From: Streptomyces hundungensis
GTDB taxonomy: Bacteria; Actinomycetota; Actinomycetes; Streptomycetales; Streptomycetaceae
Length of the DNA stretch: 64,000 nt
Reading direction: 5' to 3'
Assembly (NCBI RefSeq): GCF_003627815.1
Contig: NZ_CP032698.1
Span: forward strand, 2,666,001-2,730,000
In this document: piece after piece, positions 40,496 to 51,167 of the stretch
How positions within the stretch are numbered: the first letter of the stretch is position 1
How the letters are laid out: every line of letters begins with the position of its first letter
The notes under the pieces: generated by a model
What the model saw: the letters and a program-made list of their open reading frames with translations, nothing else
The model's database searches: none
Told to the model about the DNA's origin: nothing
Made by a program: the position numbers and the translations under genes

Positions 40496-42271
40496 TCACT
40501 TCTCGACGCCGAGGGAGGCGTAGTCGTAGTAACCGTTGTTGTTGGTCGTCGTGTAGACGTTGGTGAGCCGGCTGCTGCGCCACTTGACGTTCTTCTCGAA
40601 GACGAACGGCAGGTAGACGGCGTGCTCGGACACCTTCTGGTTGATCTGCTTGTAGAGTCCGGCGGCCTCTTCGGGGGTGGCCGCCGCGATGGCGTCCTCG
40701 AAGAGCTTGTCGATCGCCGGGTCCTTCAGCATCGAGTAGTTGTTGTTGCCGTTCGGCAGGATGAACTTGGAGTTCACCAGCGGGAGCAGGAAGCCCTGGC
40801 CGGACGCGAAGTCCGGGCCCCAGCCCATGATGATGATTCCGTAGTTCTTCTTCTTGACGACCTCGGGGTTGCCGATGATGCCGGTCGTCTGCGAGCCGTC
40901 GTACTGGTCGATGTCGACCTTGATGTTGACCTTGGCGAGCGCGGCCTGCATCGACTGCGCGGTGGCCACCTCGACCTGCTTGTTGTTGCGGACCGCGATG
41001 GTGGTGGAGAAGCCGTCCGCGTGACCGCAGGCGGCGAGCTCTTCCTTGGCCTTGGCGATGTTCGGGGCGCCGTCGTTGGAGGTCACGCCGTACGGGTCGA
41101 ACTTCGGGTCCGAACCGCTGATGATCGGCGGCAGCATGTTGGTGGCGATGTCACCACCGGCCTGCGGGCCGCCGCGGGCGGTCTGGAGCGACTTGTGGTC
41201 GGCCGCGTAGATGACGGCCTTGCGGCAGTGCTCGTTGTCGAACGGGGCCACCGTCTGCGGGAAGACCGCGTAACGGATGTAGCCGGTGTCCGGGTTGTCG
41301 ACGTTGCCCTTGTGCTGCTGGAGCGCCTTGGTGCGGCCGGCCACGCTGAGGCCGGTGCCGTTCAGGTCGACGTCGTAGTCACCGTTGATCAGACGGCTGT
41401 CCATGTCGTCGGCGCTGCTGAGCAGGGTCAGGCTGATCTTGTCCGGAAGAGCCTTGCGGACCTCGTCGGTCTTCGGGTCCCAGTTCTCGTTGCGGACCAG
41501 CACCATGGACTTGTTCGGGGAGTAGGACTCCCACTTGTACGGGCCGAGCGAGAACGGCTTGAGGCCGTACTTCGACTGGGTGTCCTTGTCCTGGCGGACC
41601 GGGGTGCCCGAGGGCATGGCCAGCATCTGCTGGAAGTCGACGTTGGGCGCCGGCAGCTTGAAGACGATGGTCTTGTCGTCCGGCGTCTCGATCGCCTTCA
41701 GGCCCAGCTTGTCGGGGGCGGTGTCCTTGTAGGGACCCTTGTACTCACCGGTTGGGTCGAGGACGTCCTTCAGGTACACGGGGCCGCCGGAGATGACGTC
41801 CTGCGCCCAGATGCGCTCGATGCCGTACTTGACGTCCTTGGAGGTGACGGGCTTGCCGTCCTCCCACTTGACGCCGTCCTTCAGGTGGTACGTGTACGTC
41901 TTCTTGTCCGCCGAGACGTCCGCGAGACCGGTCGCGATGTCCGGGACGAGCGTCTCGCTCTCCTTGCCCGGGGCGGGCTTGTAGGAGATCAGCGTGCGCG
42001 TGTAGTAGCGCGCGTAGTCCCACATGAAGCCGTAGTAACCGCGCTGCGGGTCCCAGGAGTCGGCGTCCTGCGTGCCGACGAACTTGAGCTCCCCGCCCTT
42101 CTTCGTCGACGCGTTGGCGAGCTTGCTGTTGGCGGCGTTGAACCCGGGGGCCTTGCTGCCCTTGCTGTCGCTGTCGCCGCCTCCGCCGCAGGCCGCGGTG
42201 GAGAGCAGAGCCGCAACGACGATGGCGGCGCCGGCGGCCGTCTTTCGCCTCGATGAACCTTGGGTTGTCAC
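40496..42271 (-). CDS. Oligopeptide-binding lipoprotein (SBP family 5)
   Basis: A 591-residue substrate-binding lipoprotein. The signal peptide (SSRRKTAAGAAIVVAALL) ends in lipobox STAAC; the mature protein has the family 5 fold with YTYHLKDGVKWEDGKPVTS and the DVKYGIERI segment. I start at the GTG at 42271, preceded by GGAGGA at 9-10 bases; a longer frame to 42352 is less likely. It delivers extracellular peptides to the permease. Ligand unknown; in Streptomyces such importers can take up signalling peptides as well as nutrients. Confidence 0.96.
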   Translation of the reverse strand: MTTQGSSRRKTAAGAAIVVAALLSTAACGGGGDSDSKGSKAPGFNAANSKLANASTKKGGELKFVGTQDADSWDPQRGYYGFMWDYARYYTRTLISYKPAPGKESETLVPDIATGLADVSADKKTYTYHLKDGVKWEDGKPVTSKDVKYGIERIWAQDVISGGPVYLKDVLDPTGEYKGPYKDTAPDKLGLKAIETPDDKTIVFKLPAPNVDFQQMLAMPSGTPVRQDKDTQSKYGLKPFSLGPYKWESYSPNKSMVLVRNENWDPKTDEVRKALPDKISLTLLSSADDMDSRLINGDYDVDLNGTGLSVAGRTKALQQHKGNVDNPDTGYIRYAVFPQTVAPFDNEHCRKAVIYAADHKSLQTARGGPQAGGDIATNMLPPIISGSDPKFDPYGVTSNDGAPNIAKAKEELAACGHADGFSTTIAVRNNKQVEVATAQSMQAALAKVNIKVDIDQYDGSQTTGIIGNPEVVKKKNYGIIIMGWGPDFASGQGFLLPLVNSKFILPNGNNNYSMLKDPAIDKLFEDAIAAATPEEAAGLYKQINQKVSEHAVYLPFVFEKNVKWRSSRLTNVYTTTNNNGYYDYASLGVEK

Positions 42272-42351
42272 GATCTGGCTTCCTCCGTTGGGGGCGTCTT
42301 GTGTGTCACGGCCCGTGCGATGCGCCGGGCCGGAGTCTGTGAAGTCCCGCA

Positions 42352-43356
42352 TCAGCGGGAGCCCTTCGGGTCGAAGGCGTCGCGGACGCCGTCGCCGAAG
42401 AGGTTGAACGCCATCACGGTGATGAAGATCGCCGCACCCGGGATGATCATGAACATCGGGTCGGACTCATAGGTCGAGATCGCCGTCGACAGCATCTGTC
42501 CCCAGGAGGAGGTGGGCGGCTTGACGCCCACGCCCAGGAAGCTGAGCGCCGCCTCGGTGAGGATGTTCGTGGGGATCATCAGCGTCATGTAGACGGTGAC
42601 CGGCGCGATGAGGTTGGGCAGCAGCTCCTTGAAGAGGATGTAGCCGCGCCCCGCGCCCAGACTGCGGGCCGCCTCCACGTATTCGCGCTCGCGCAGCGAG
42701 AGCGTCTGGCCGCGCACGATCCGTCCGACGTACGGCCATCCGAAGAAGCCGATGACGAGGATCATCACGAGCAGCCGCACCCCGGTGCCGGTGAGACCGA
42801 GGAGCTGGTTGGGCACCACGGAGATCAGCGCGATGATGAAGAGCAGCTGCGGGAAGGAGAGCAGCATGTCCATCACTCGGCTGATGATGGCGTCGAGCCA
42901 GCCGCCGAAGTACCCGGCGACCACGCCGAGGACGGTACCGACGAGCACCGCGAAGACCGCCGCGAGGAAGCCCACGAGCAGCGAGATCCGCGCGCCGTAG
43001 ATGATGCGGCTGAACACGTCGCGGCCGTTGACCGGCTCAACTCCCAGCAGGAAGTGCGAGTTGATGCCGCCCCAGCTGCCCACCGGAGTGGAGAGCAGCG
43101 GGTCGATCTGGTCCTCGTGGAACTCCTCCGGAGGATGGCCGAACGCGTCGACGATCAACGGCGCGAAGATCGCGACGAGGACCAGGAACACGACAACGAT
43201 GCCACCGGTGAGGGCGAGCTTGTCCTTCTTCAGCCGGTTCCAGGCGATACGTCCCAGCGAACGTCCCTCGACCGTTCTGGTCTCACCACTGGGCGTGACA
43301 CTGATGTCCGCGGTCGGGTCCGCGTCGGCGGGTGTGTCGTGCAATGGTGCCGTCAT
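42352..43356 (-). CDS. Oligopeptide ABC transporter permease (OppC/DppC type)
   Basis: A 334-residue permease. It begins with a disordered tail of about 45 residues, then the first membrane helix (LALTGGIVVVFLVLVAIFA) and five more. The coupling motif is REYVEAARSLGAGRGYILFKEL. First gene of the operon, 80 bases before the binding protein. AGAGGGG lies about 11 bases before the ATG. In many species the binding protein comes first, so the order here is permease C, binding protein, permease B, ATPase D, ATPase F. Confidence 0.95.
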   Translation of the reverse strand: MTAPLHDTPADADPTADISVTPSGETRTVEGRSLGRIAWNRLKKDKLALTGGIVVVFLVLVAIFAPLIVDAFGHPPEEFHEDQIDPLLSTPVGSWGGINSHFLLGVEPVNGRDVFSRIIYGARISLLVGFLAAVFAVLVGTVLGVVAGYFGGWLDAIISRVMDMLLSFPQLLFIIALISVVPNQLLGLTGTGVRLLVMILVIGFFGWPYVGRIVRGQTLSLREREYVEAARSLGAGRGYILFKELLPNLIAPVTVYMTLMIPTNILTEAALSFLGVGVKPPTSSWGQMLSTAISTYESDPMFMIIPGAAIFITVMAFNLFGDGVRDAFDPKGSR

Positions 43357-43741
43357 CGTGGCAAGGACCCCTCTCAACCGGCGGTGACCGGCCCGCGCTT
43401 GCCGCTGTAGCGGCGCGTTCCCATCAGCAGTGCGAGCGGGGGCGACACCGGGCAGCGGGTCGGGCTGCTCGCACACGGGCCCGAACGGCCCTGCATGCCG
43501 GGAGTCTTCAATGGCCTCGCGATCACCCGCCAGACCTGACGGCGAATGTATGCGCAAACGTGATGCGGAAAGAGGGTTTCCGTTATGCGGACGCGGCTGA
43601 ACCAGGGGCGGACATGGGGAAGTTGGGGCAGATATGACGCACGGGCCTATTGCGGTCTTCGCCCCACCACAACGGACATTCCCCTTACGTGCGGGGCGCG
43701 TTGACGGGATTCGTCCCGGTTGGCGTCGGCGGGAGCCGGTC
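43357..43741. other. Upstream region of the oligopeptide ABC operon
   Basis: No gene is seen in these 385 bases. GCCGCTGTAGCGGC at 43401-43414 is a near-perfect palindrome inside the expected 5' leader of the permease gene and could be an operator. An AT-richer stretch around 43540-43590 may carry the promoter, but no clear -10/-35 pair can be named. Confidence 0.5.
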
Positions 43742-44539
43742 TCAGTAGGTGCCGGGGGCGGCCGGCGGATAGCCGTATCCGGGTCCCCCGGGGGCCTGGC
43801 CGCCGTGCGCCTCGCGGTCGTAGAACGGCCGGGCGTGGGCTTTCAGCCACATGCCGACGGGGTCGTACTCGTCCGACATCGCGACCGTGGAGACCGCGAG
43901 CCCGTCCGGCACCCCCGCGACGGACTGCCGCATCATCGCCCGCACCGCGTCCACCGACTGCGGGGCGGTGCTGTACAGGTCGAGCCCGATCGCGAGGTAC
44001 GGCGTGCCGAGCGCGGGCTGCACCCAGGCACGGCGCAGCGAACGCACCGCCGGGGTGCGGTGGGCGTGCTGGGCGAGCAGGGCGTAGAACTGGGGGAGCT
44101 CCACGGTCGGTTCACAGAGCCTGAGCGGCCCCGCGGGCATCCGGTCGAGGCCCGTCGCGATCCGGCGCAGATCAGTCCAGGGGATGCCGACGCCGCCGCC
44201 GGGGGCGTGCGGATTGAGCCAGATCCCGTAGTGGTCGGGGTAGAGGCCCCGGGCGACGTCGAGGGCGCCGGCCACTTCGTGCGCCCGGTTCCACCCGCTG
44301 GCGGCGAGCTCCTGCGCGGAGGTCACACAGGGGGCGTAGGAGACCCCGTCGACCTCCATGTTCCCGTACTGGGCGTCCGGGGAGCCGGCCCTGCCGTTCC
44401 ACAGCAGCATCCAGAGCCGGCCCGACGCGGGGTCGGCGAGCGCGTGGAGCAGCGCCTCGTACACGTCGTAGCGCCCGGGCGTCACCTGGCGCAGCATGTG
44501 CTCGACCTGCCCGGCCGCCGCGGTGCCTGACGCGCTCAC
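43742..44539 (-). CDS. SseB-family protein (first of two)
   Basis: A 265-residue cytosolic protein matching the enhanced-serine-sensitivity (SseB) family, in which an N-terminal domain contains the PCVTSAQELAASGW-type segment and a C-terminal domain handles protein contacts (MSDEYDPVGMWLKAHARPFYDR). The tail is Gly/Pro/Tyr-rich (GGPGYGYPPAAPG). Named for E. coli sseB, whose overproduction changes serine sensitivity; the mechanism is not known. The start is a GTG at 44539. The second SseB-like gene lies 185 bases upstream on the same strand. Confidence 0.75.
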   Translation of the reverse strand: MSASGTAAAGQVEHMLRQVTPGRYDVYEALLHALADPASGRLWMLLWNGRAGSPDAQYGNMEVDGVSYAPCVTSAQELAASGWNRAHEVAGALDVARGLYPDHYGIWLNPHAPGGGVGIPWTDLRRIATGLDRMPAGPLRLCEPTVELPQFYALLAQHAHRTPAVRSLRRAWVQPALGTPYLAIGLDLYSTAPQSVDAVRAMMRQSVAGVPDGLAVSTVAMSDEYDPVGMWLKAHARPFYDREAHGGQAPGGPGYGYPPAAPGTY

Positions 44540-44724
44540 CCTGGGTCCCGCCCCTCTTAGTTCCGCCGTGCCGACGCCTGCGCCGCCCCGCAGCCCCGGG
44601 CACACGCGTGCGGCTGCGGGGTTGCAAGGGTCATGAAACCAGGTTAGGGCCTGTCCGGCGGATCCGGTCTGGGACGCGGGAGCCCGGCACGCCCGTCTGC
44701 CGCGCTGTCGTCGGTGGTCGTCGC

Positions 44725-45498
44725 CTACCGGGCCCGGGCGTAGAAGGGCCGCACCCGCTCGCGCATCCAGGTGGCGACCGGATCCTGGGTCACGTCGAGC
44801 AGGACCAGATTGACGGGCCAGTCGACGGGCACCCGGCCGAGCGCCCGGCCCAGGGCCTCCATGGGCGCGTTGCGTCCTGCTCCGTCCCAGGTGGAGAACT
44901 CCACGCCGATGAAGAGCGTGGGCGACTCGCCCTCGATGGAGGCGAGCGCGCGGCGGGCGCTGAGTACCACGCCGATCGCCTCGAACTCCTCGGCCGCGAC
45001 GGCCAGGAAGTCCACCGGGTCCTCCTGCCAGTCCGGCTCGAAGAGGCGTACCCGGGCACCGGACGCGGGTCCGTCGAGCGCGGTACGCCCGGTACGACAC
45101 AGCTCGGCGACGGCGGGCGGGGGCAGGGGCATGCCCACCACGCCCTCGGGGTTGACCACGATGCCGAGCTGCGGCGGCAGCCCGCGGGCGAACTCGACGG
45201 CGGGCGCCACGGCGAAGGACATGTGAGAGCCGACGCACTGGAGGAACTGCTGCTCGGAGCTGTACACGGGCACATAGGGGGCGCCGTCCAGCTCCAAGGT
45301 GGGCAGGTCGAGGTCGGTGCTCTGCTGACTGCCGCCGGCCGGCAGCGGCACCCACACCGCGTTGCGGCCGAGGACCTCTATGAGCCGGGGGCCCGCGTTC
45401 GGCTGCCCGACGGCCGCGGACATGGCCTCTTCCAGCTCGTTGCCCGGCCAGCCTCCGCCGCCGAGCGGATGCGCGAACGCCTGCTCCGGAAAGTTCAT
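44725..45498 (-). CDS. SseB-family protein (second of two)
   Basis: A 257-residue protein like the previous one, with the N-terminal SseB domain (VPVYSSEQQFLQCVG) and a C-terminal domain ending ATWMRERVRPFYAR, which is the counterpart of MWLKAHARPFYDR in its neighbour. The start has AAGGA 6 bases before the ATG. The two probably arose by duplication. Both lie beside glycine and serine genes, which fits the family name, but no function is proven. Confidence 0.78.
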   Translation of the reverse strand: MNFPEQAFAHPLGGGGWPGNELEEAMSAAVGQPNAGPRLIEVLGRNAVWVPLPAGGSQQSTDLDLPTLELDGAPYVPVYSSEQQFLQCVGSHMSFAVAPAVEFARGLPPQLGIVVNPEGVVGMPLPPPAVAELCRTGRTALDGPASGARVRLFEPDWQEDPVDFLAVAAEEFEAIGVVLSARRALASIEGESPTLFIGVEFSTWDGAGRNAPMEALGRALGRVPVDWPVNLVLLDVTQDPVATWMRERVRPFYARAR

Positions 45499-45626
45499 GT
45501 GCCGTCCTTCTCCCCCGGACCCCGATGCCTGCCGGCTTGCCTCGGCCGTGCCCCTCGACCCTAACGCCGTGGGAGCGGCCCGGGGAAAGCGCGCCGGGTG
45601 AGGATCCGGCGCGCGTCGTGGGGCGG

Positions 45627-46307
45627 CTACTGCCCGAAGCCGATCCGGCGCAGCGCGGAAGCCGCGTCTCGGTCGAGCAGCACGGCGCTCGCGCAGCCGG
45701 TCGGCAGCCGTCCCGCCTCCACCTGCGCTATCAGGCGCCGGGCCGCGCCGCGGTGGCGCGCGAAGGCGTACCGGGAGACCCAGCGGCCCCGGCTCGCCTG
45801 ACCCGCGAGGGCGGTGTCGGCCGGCACGTCGAGCACGATCAGGCGCAGCGCGCGTCCACGGCGCCGGGCGCCCCGGCCCAGCCAGTGCCGCACCCAGGCC
45901 TGGGTGCCGCAGTCGTGGACGACGAGGCTGTCGCCGGAGCGCAGCGCCCACCAGGTCCTGACGAAGTGGGCGGTCCGGGTGAGCGGACGGTACAGGGCGT
46001 AGGGGATGCCGGGCAGTCGGCGCTGCCAGGCGAGCCGGGTGTCCTGGGAGTCGATGCGGCGGTCGGTGACGGCGCGCCGCATCAGCGTCGTCTTGCCGCT
46101 GCCGGGCAGGCCCGACACCACCACGACGTCGCCCGGGTCGAAGAGGAGCTCCGGCACGCTCCGCTCGGGGCGCCCGCGCAGATCGCGTACCGCCTCGTCG
46201 GTCACCGCCTCGTTCGCCTCCGGTGTGCGCGGCGCCGGCACCGCCCGGCCCGCCCCTCCCGGCGCGGGGACCTCCCGCACCCGGCCCCTCTCGTGGTCAA
46301 CCGTCAT
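45627..46307 (-). CDS. P-loop ATPase/kinase-like protein
   Basis: A 226-residue protein with Walker A GLPGSGKTTLMRR near residue 66 and a possible Walker B LVVHDCG. The Arg-rich middle ([14 protein letters not shown]) and the LIVLDVPADTALAGQ strand resemble the AAA_33/zeta-toxin-like group of small-molecule kinases. No antitoxin is next to it. Start ATG with GGGGAG about 5 bases upstream. It is divergent from the glycine riboswitch and gcvT. Role unknown. Confidence 0.78.
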   Translation of the reverse strand: MTVDHERGRVREVPAPGGAGRAVPAPRTPEANEAVTDEAVRDLRGRPERSVPELLFDPGDVVVVSGLPGSGKTTLMRRAVTDRRIDSQDTRLAWQRRLPGIPYALYRPLTRTAHFVRTWWALRSGDSLVVHDCGTQAWVRHWLGRGARRRGRALRLIVLDVPADTALAGQASRGRWVSRYAFARHRGAARRLIAQVEAGRLPTGCASAVLLDRDAASALRRIGFGQ

Positions 46308-46442
46308 GGCACTCCCCCCTGTTCGGATCCTGAACCGCTGCTGGGGAAGTGTAAAGAGCCGGTAATAGCTCACCGGCGATGTGCCGCTTCCGGGATGCGT
46401 GCAATGATGTGCGCGCCAACTGCATACCGGCCGTTCGAATCC

Positions 46443-46640
46443 GCGCGGGAGAGTCCTCAGCAGCTGTGCGCTGGGGCGCCGAAGGAGCAAGTTCTCCCTT
46501 GAATCTCTCAGGCCCCGTACCGCGCGGACGAGGCAGATCTGAAAAGCGGGCCGTCCTCTGCCGGGCGGTCCCACCCAAGGTGCAAGCCGTGCCGCGCGAC
46601 GCGCGCCGGTGAACCTCTCAGGTTCCGATGACAGATGGGG
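46443..46640 (+). promoter_or_regulatory. Tandem glycine riboswitch upstream of gcvT
   Basis: Two consecutive glycine aptamer signatures are seen. Aptamer 1: CGGGAGAGTCC (46446), GCCGAAGGAGCAAG (46478), then ATCTCTCAGGCCCCGTACCG (46503). Aptamer 2: GAGGCAGATCTGAAAAGCGG (46530), CCCAAGGTGCAAGCC (46573), then TGAACCTCTCAGGTTCCGAT (46610). The CTCTCAGG core and the GCCGAAGGNGCAA loop are the classical consensus. Glycine riboswitches are known in Streptomyces griseus upstream of gcvTH and gcvP, where glycine turns expression on. It ends 46 bases before the gcvT start, so control may act on translation or on early termination. Confidence 0.93.
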
Positions 46641-46685
46641 AGGATGTCGTCGACCGTCATGCCCCGGGACCTTGGAGCACCATCC

Positions 46686-47801
46686 ATGAGCAACGCCCCC
46701 CGCCTCACCTCCCTCGATGCCCTGCATCGTTCGCTGGGCGCCACGATGACCGACTTCGCGGGCTGGGACATGCCGCTGCGCTACGGGAGCGAGCGCGACG
46801 AGCACACCGCCGTACGCACCCGCGCCGGGCTCTTCGACCTGTCCCACATGGGCGAGATCACCGTCACCGGACCCGACGCCATGAAGGCGCTGAACTACGC
46901 GCTGGTCGGCAACATCGCCACCATCGGCCTCGGCCGCGCCCGGTACACGATGATCTGCCAGGAGGACGGCGGGATCGTCGACGACCTGATCGTCTACCGC
47001 CTGGGTGAGACCGAGTACATGGTCGTCGCCAACGCGGGCAACGCGGGCATCGTGCTCGACGCGATCACCGAGCGCGCGGCCGGCTTCGACGCCGAGGTCC
47101 GCGACGACCGCGACGCGTACGCGCTGATCGCCGTGCAGGGCCCCGAGTCCCCCGGCATCCTGGCCTCCGTCACGGACGCCGACCTGGACGGCCTGAAGTA
47201 CTACGCGGGTCTGCCCGGCACCGTCGCGGGCGTGCCCGCGCTGATCGCCCGCACCGGCTACACCGGCGAGGACGGCTTCGAGCTGTTCGTCGCCCCCGAG
47301 CACGCCGAGCAGCTGTGGCGCGCGCTGACCGAGGCCGGTCAGGACGCGGGCCTGGTGCCGTGCGGCCTGTCCTGCCGCGACACGCTGCGCCTGGAGGCGG
47401 GCATGCCGCTGTACGGGCACGAGCTGACGACCGCGCTGACGCCCTTCGACGCGGGGCTCGGCCGGGTCGTGAAGTTCGAGAAGGACGGTGACTTCGTGGG
47501 CCGGACGGCTCTGGAGGCCGCCGCCGAGAAGGCCGCCGCGAACCCGCCGCGCAAGCTCGTCGGCCTGATCGCCGAGGGCCGCCGGGTGCCGCGCGCCGGG
47601 TTCTCCGTGGTGTCCGGTGGCGAGGTCGTGGGCGAGGTCACCTCGGGCGCGCCCTCGCCGACGCTGGGCAAGCCGATCGCCATGGCGTACGTCGACGCCG
47701 CGCACGCCGCGCCCGGCACCACCGGGGTCGGCATCGACATCCGCGGCACGCACGAGGCCTACGAGGTCGTCGCGCTGCCCTTCTACAAGCGCCAGAAGTG
47801 A
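46686..47801 (+). CDS. gcvT: Glycine cleavage system aminomethyltransferase (T protein)
   Basis: A 371-residue folate-dependent protein that takes the aminomethyl group from the lipoyl arm of GcvH, releasing ammonia and making methylene-THF. Signatures: [17 protein letters not shown], then [28 protein letters not shown] and [20 protein letters not shown] start with GGAG 10 bases upstream, directly below the riboswitch. gcvH follows after 100 bases; gcvP and the L protein are not in the window. Confidence 0.97.
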   Translation: MSNAPRLTSLDALHRSLGATMTDFAGWDMPLRYGSERDEHTAVRTRAGLFDLSHMGEITVTGPDAMKALNYALVGNIATIGLGRARYTMICQEDGGIVDDLIVYRLGETEYMVVANAGNAGIVLDAITERAAGFDAEVRDDRDAYALIAVQGPESPGILASVTDADLDGLKYYAGLPGTVAGVPALIARTGYTGEDGFELFVAPEHAEQLWRALTEAGQDAGLVPCGLSCRDTLRLEAGMPLYGHELTTALTPFDAGLGRVVKFEKDGDFVGRTALEAAAEKAAANPPRKLVGLIAEGRRVPRAGFSVVSGGEVVGEVTSGAPSPTLGKPIAMAYVDAAHAAPGTTGVGIDIRGTHEAYEVVALPFYKRQK

Positions 47802-47901
47802 CGCTCGCCTCCCTTCGGCGTCCCCCTTCTCGTCCCGCGGTCCGAGACACTCTTCGAGACCCCGTCAGCAGCACTCCCCCGCGTACAGGAGAATTCAGGT
47901 C

Positions 47902-48276
47902 ATGAGCAACCCCCAGCAGCTGCGCTACAGCAAGGAGCACGAGTGGCTGTCGAACGCCGAGGCCGGCGTGTCGACGGTCGGCATCACGGAGCACGCGGCC
48001 AACGCGCTCGGTGACGTCGTGTACGTACAGCTCCCGGAGGTGGGTGACACGGTGACCGCGGGCGAGACCTGCGGCGAGCTGGAGTCCACCAAGTCGGTCA
48101 GCGACCTGTACTCCCCGGTCACCGGCGAGGTCGTCGAGGCCAACCAGGACGTCGTGGACGACCCGTCGCTCGTCAACACGGCCCCGTTCGAGGGCGGTTG
48201 GCTGTTCAAGGTGAAGGTCACGGACGAGCCGGGCGACCTGCTCTCCGCCGACGAGTACACCGAATTCGCCAGCTGA
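47902..48276 (+). CDS. gcvH: Glycine cleavage system H protein
   Basis: The 124-residue lipoyl carrier. The lipoylation site is Lys64 in [12 protein letters not shown]. The rest is the standard flattened beta-barrel (KEHEWL near the start, [13 protein letters not shown] near the end). CAGGAG lies upstream of the ATG. Transcribed with gcvT; glyA follows after 24 bases, so the three form an operon. Confidence 0.98.
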   Translation: MSNPQQLRYSKEHEWLSNAEAGVSTVGITEHAANALGDVVYVQLPEVGDTVTAGETCGELESTKSVSDLYSPVTGEVVEANQDVVDDPSLVNTAPFEGGWLFKVKVTDEPGDLLSADEYTEFAS

Positions 48277-48300
48277 CCTAGAGACCACAGGGATCGTCTG

Positions 48301-49560
48301 ATGTCGCTTCTGAACCAGCCCCTCCACGAGCTGGACCCGGACGTCGCCGCCGCCGTCGACGCCGAGCTCCACCGTCAGCAGTCCACCCTCGAAATGATCG
48401 CCTCGGAGAACTTCGCTCCGGTCGCGGTCATGGAGGCCCAGGGCTCGGTCCTCACCAACAAGTACGCCGAGGGCTACCCGGGCCGCCGCTACTACGGCGG
48501 CTGTGAGCACGTCGACGTGGTCGAGCAGATCGCGATCGACCGCATCAAGGCGCTCTTCGGCGCCGAGGCCGCCAACGTGCAGCCCCACTCGGGCGCCCAG
48601 GCGAACGCGGCCGCGATGTTCGCGCTGCTCAAGCCGGGCGACACGATCATGGGCCTTAACCTGGCCCACGGCGGTCACCTGACCCACGGCATGAAGATCA
48701 ACTTCTCCGGCAAGCTCTACAACGTGGTCCCGTACCACGTCGACGAGACCGGCGAGGTCGACATGAACGAGGTCGAGCGCCTGGCCAAGGAGTCCAAGCC
48801 GCAGCTCATCGTGGCCGGCTGGTCCGCCTACCCGCGTCAGCTGGACTTCGCCGCGTTCCGCCGGATCGCGGACGAGGTCGGCGCCTACCTGATGGTCGAC
48901 ATGGCCCACTTCGCGGGTCTGGTCGCCGCGGGCCTGCACCCCAACCCGGTGCCGCACGCCCACGTCGTGACCACCACCACGCACAAGACCCTCGGCGGTC
49001 CGCGCGGCGGTGTCATCCTGTCGACGCAGGAGCTCGCCAAGAAGATCAACTCGGCGGTCTTCCCGGGTCAGCAGGGCGGCCCCCTGGAGCACGTCATCGC
49101 GGCCAAGGCGGTGTCCTTCAAGGTCGCCGCGTCCGAGGAGTTCAAGGAGCGCCAGCAGCGCACCCTGGACGGCGCCCGGATCCTGGCCGAGCGCCTGGTC
49201 CAGGACGACGTGAAGGCCGTCGGCGTCGACGTCCTGACCGGCGGCACCGATGTGCACCTGGTCCTGGTGGACCTGCGCAACTCCGAGCTCGACGGCCAGC
49301 AGGCCGAGGACCGTCTCCACGAGGTCGGCATCACGGTCAACCGGAACGCCATCCCGAACGACCCGCGGCCGCCGATGGTCACCTCGGGTCTGCGGATCGG
49401 CACCCCGGCGCTCGCCACCCGCGGCTTCGGCGAGGACGACTTCCGCGAGGTCGCCGACATCATCGCCGAGGCCCTGAAGCCGGACTTCGACAAGGACGCC
49501 CTGGCCGCCCGGGTGTCCGCTCTGGCCGCCAAGCACCCGCTGTACCCCGGCCTGAAGTAG
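48301..49560 (+). CDS. glyA: Serine hydroxymethyltransferase
   Basis: A 419-residue PLP enzyme that interconverts serine and glycine with THF. The PLP Lys is in [24 protein letters not shown] near the start and the [17 protein letters not shown] loop are diagnostic. It shares a transcript with gcvT and gcvH under the glycine riboswitch, so methylene-THF from glycine cleavage can be used to turn glycine into serine. A strong hairpin follows. Confidence 0.98.
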   Translation: MSLLNQPLHELDPDVAAAVDAELHRQQSTLEMIASENFAPVAVMEAQGSVLTNKYAEGYPGRRYYGGCEHVDVVEQIAIDRIKALFGAEAANVQPHSGAQANAAAMFALLKPGDTIMGLNLAHGGHLTHGMKINFSGKLYNVVPYHVDETGEVDMNEVERLAKESKPQLIVAGWSAYPRQLDFAAFRRIADEVGAYLMVDMAHFAGLVAAGLHPNPVPHAHVVTTTTHKTLGGPRGGVILSTQELAKKINSAVFPGQQGGPLEHVIAAKAVSFKVAASEEFKERQQRTLDGARILAERLVQDDVKAVGVDVLTGGTDVHLVLVDLRNSELDGQQAEDRLHEVGITVNRNAIPNDPRPPMVTSGLRIGTPALATRGFGEDDFREVADIIAEALKPDFDKDALAARVSALAAKHPLYPGLK

Positions 49561-49602
49561 TTTCGTACGCTTTAGTTCTCGCTTCATTCCGTACGGAGTC
49601 CC

Positions 49603-49639
49603 GGGGCACCGCGCACACTGGTAGTGAGCGCGGTGCCCC
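49603..49639. terminator. Perfect 12-bp hairpin after glyA
   Basis: GGGGCACCGCGC (49603-49614) and GCGCGGTGCCCC (49628-49639) pair without mismatch around a 13-base loop. It lies 42 bases after the glyA stop and 77 bases before the sdaA start, so sdaA probably has a separate promoter or is expressed by read-through. Confidence 0.85.
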
Positions 49640-49715
49640 ATCCCATGCTGTGCCAGCTGTCCTCTGCACCACCCGGCAGACAACGGCGTCTACCAACCCC
49701 CACAAGGAGTCTTCC

Positions 49716-51086
<1,371 letters not shown>

Positions 51087-51167
51087 GCGCTCCGCGGGGG
51101 GCGGGGACGATCAAGTGCGGGCCGTGGGTGGCGGTCGCGCAGTTCCCCGCGCCCCTTTGAGGCGCTC
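51087..51167. repeat. Short convergent region with a CGCGCAGTTCCCC element
   Basis: This 81-base gap between sdaA and the convergent reductase-like gene carries GCGCAGTTCCCCGCGCCCC at about 51147, the same element as at 3, 15 and 19 kb. Flanking CTGAGCGCTC and GAGGCGCTCTCAG are roughly complementary, so it may fold into a shared terminator. Confidence 0.6.

Noticed and set aside
45627..46307. Zeta-toxin of a toxin-antitoxin system
   Set aside because: The P-loop protein has a distant resemblance only, and no small antitoxin gene precedes it.
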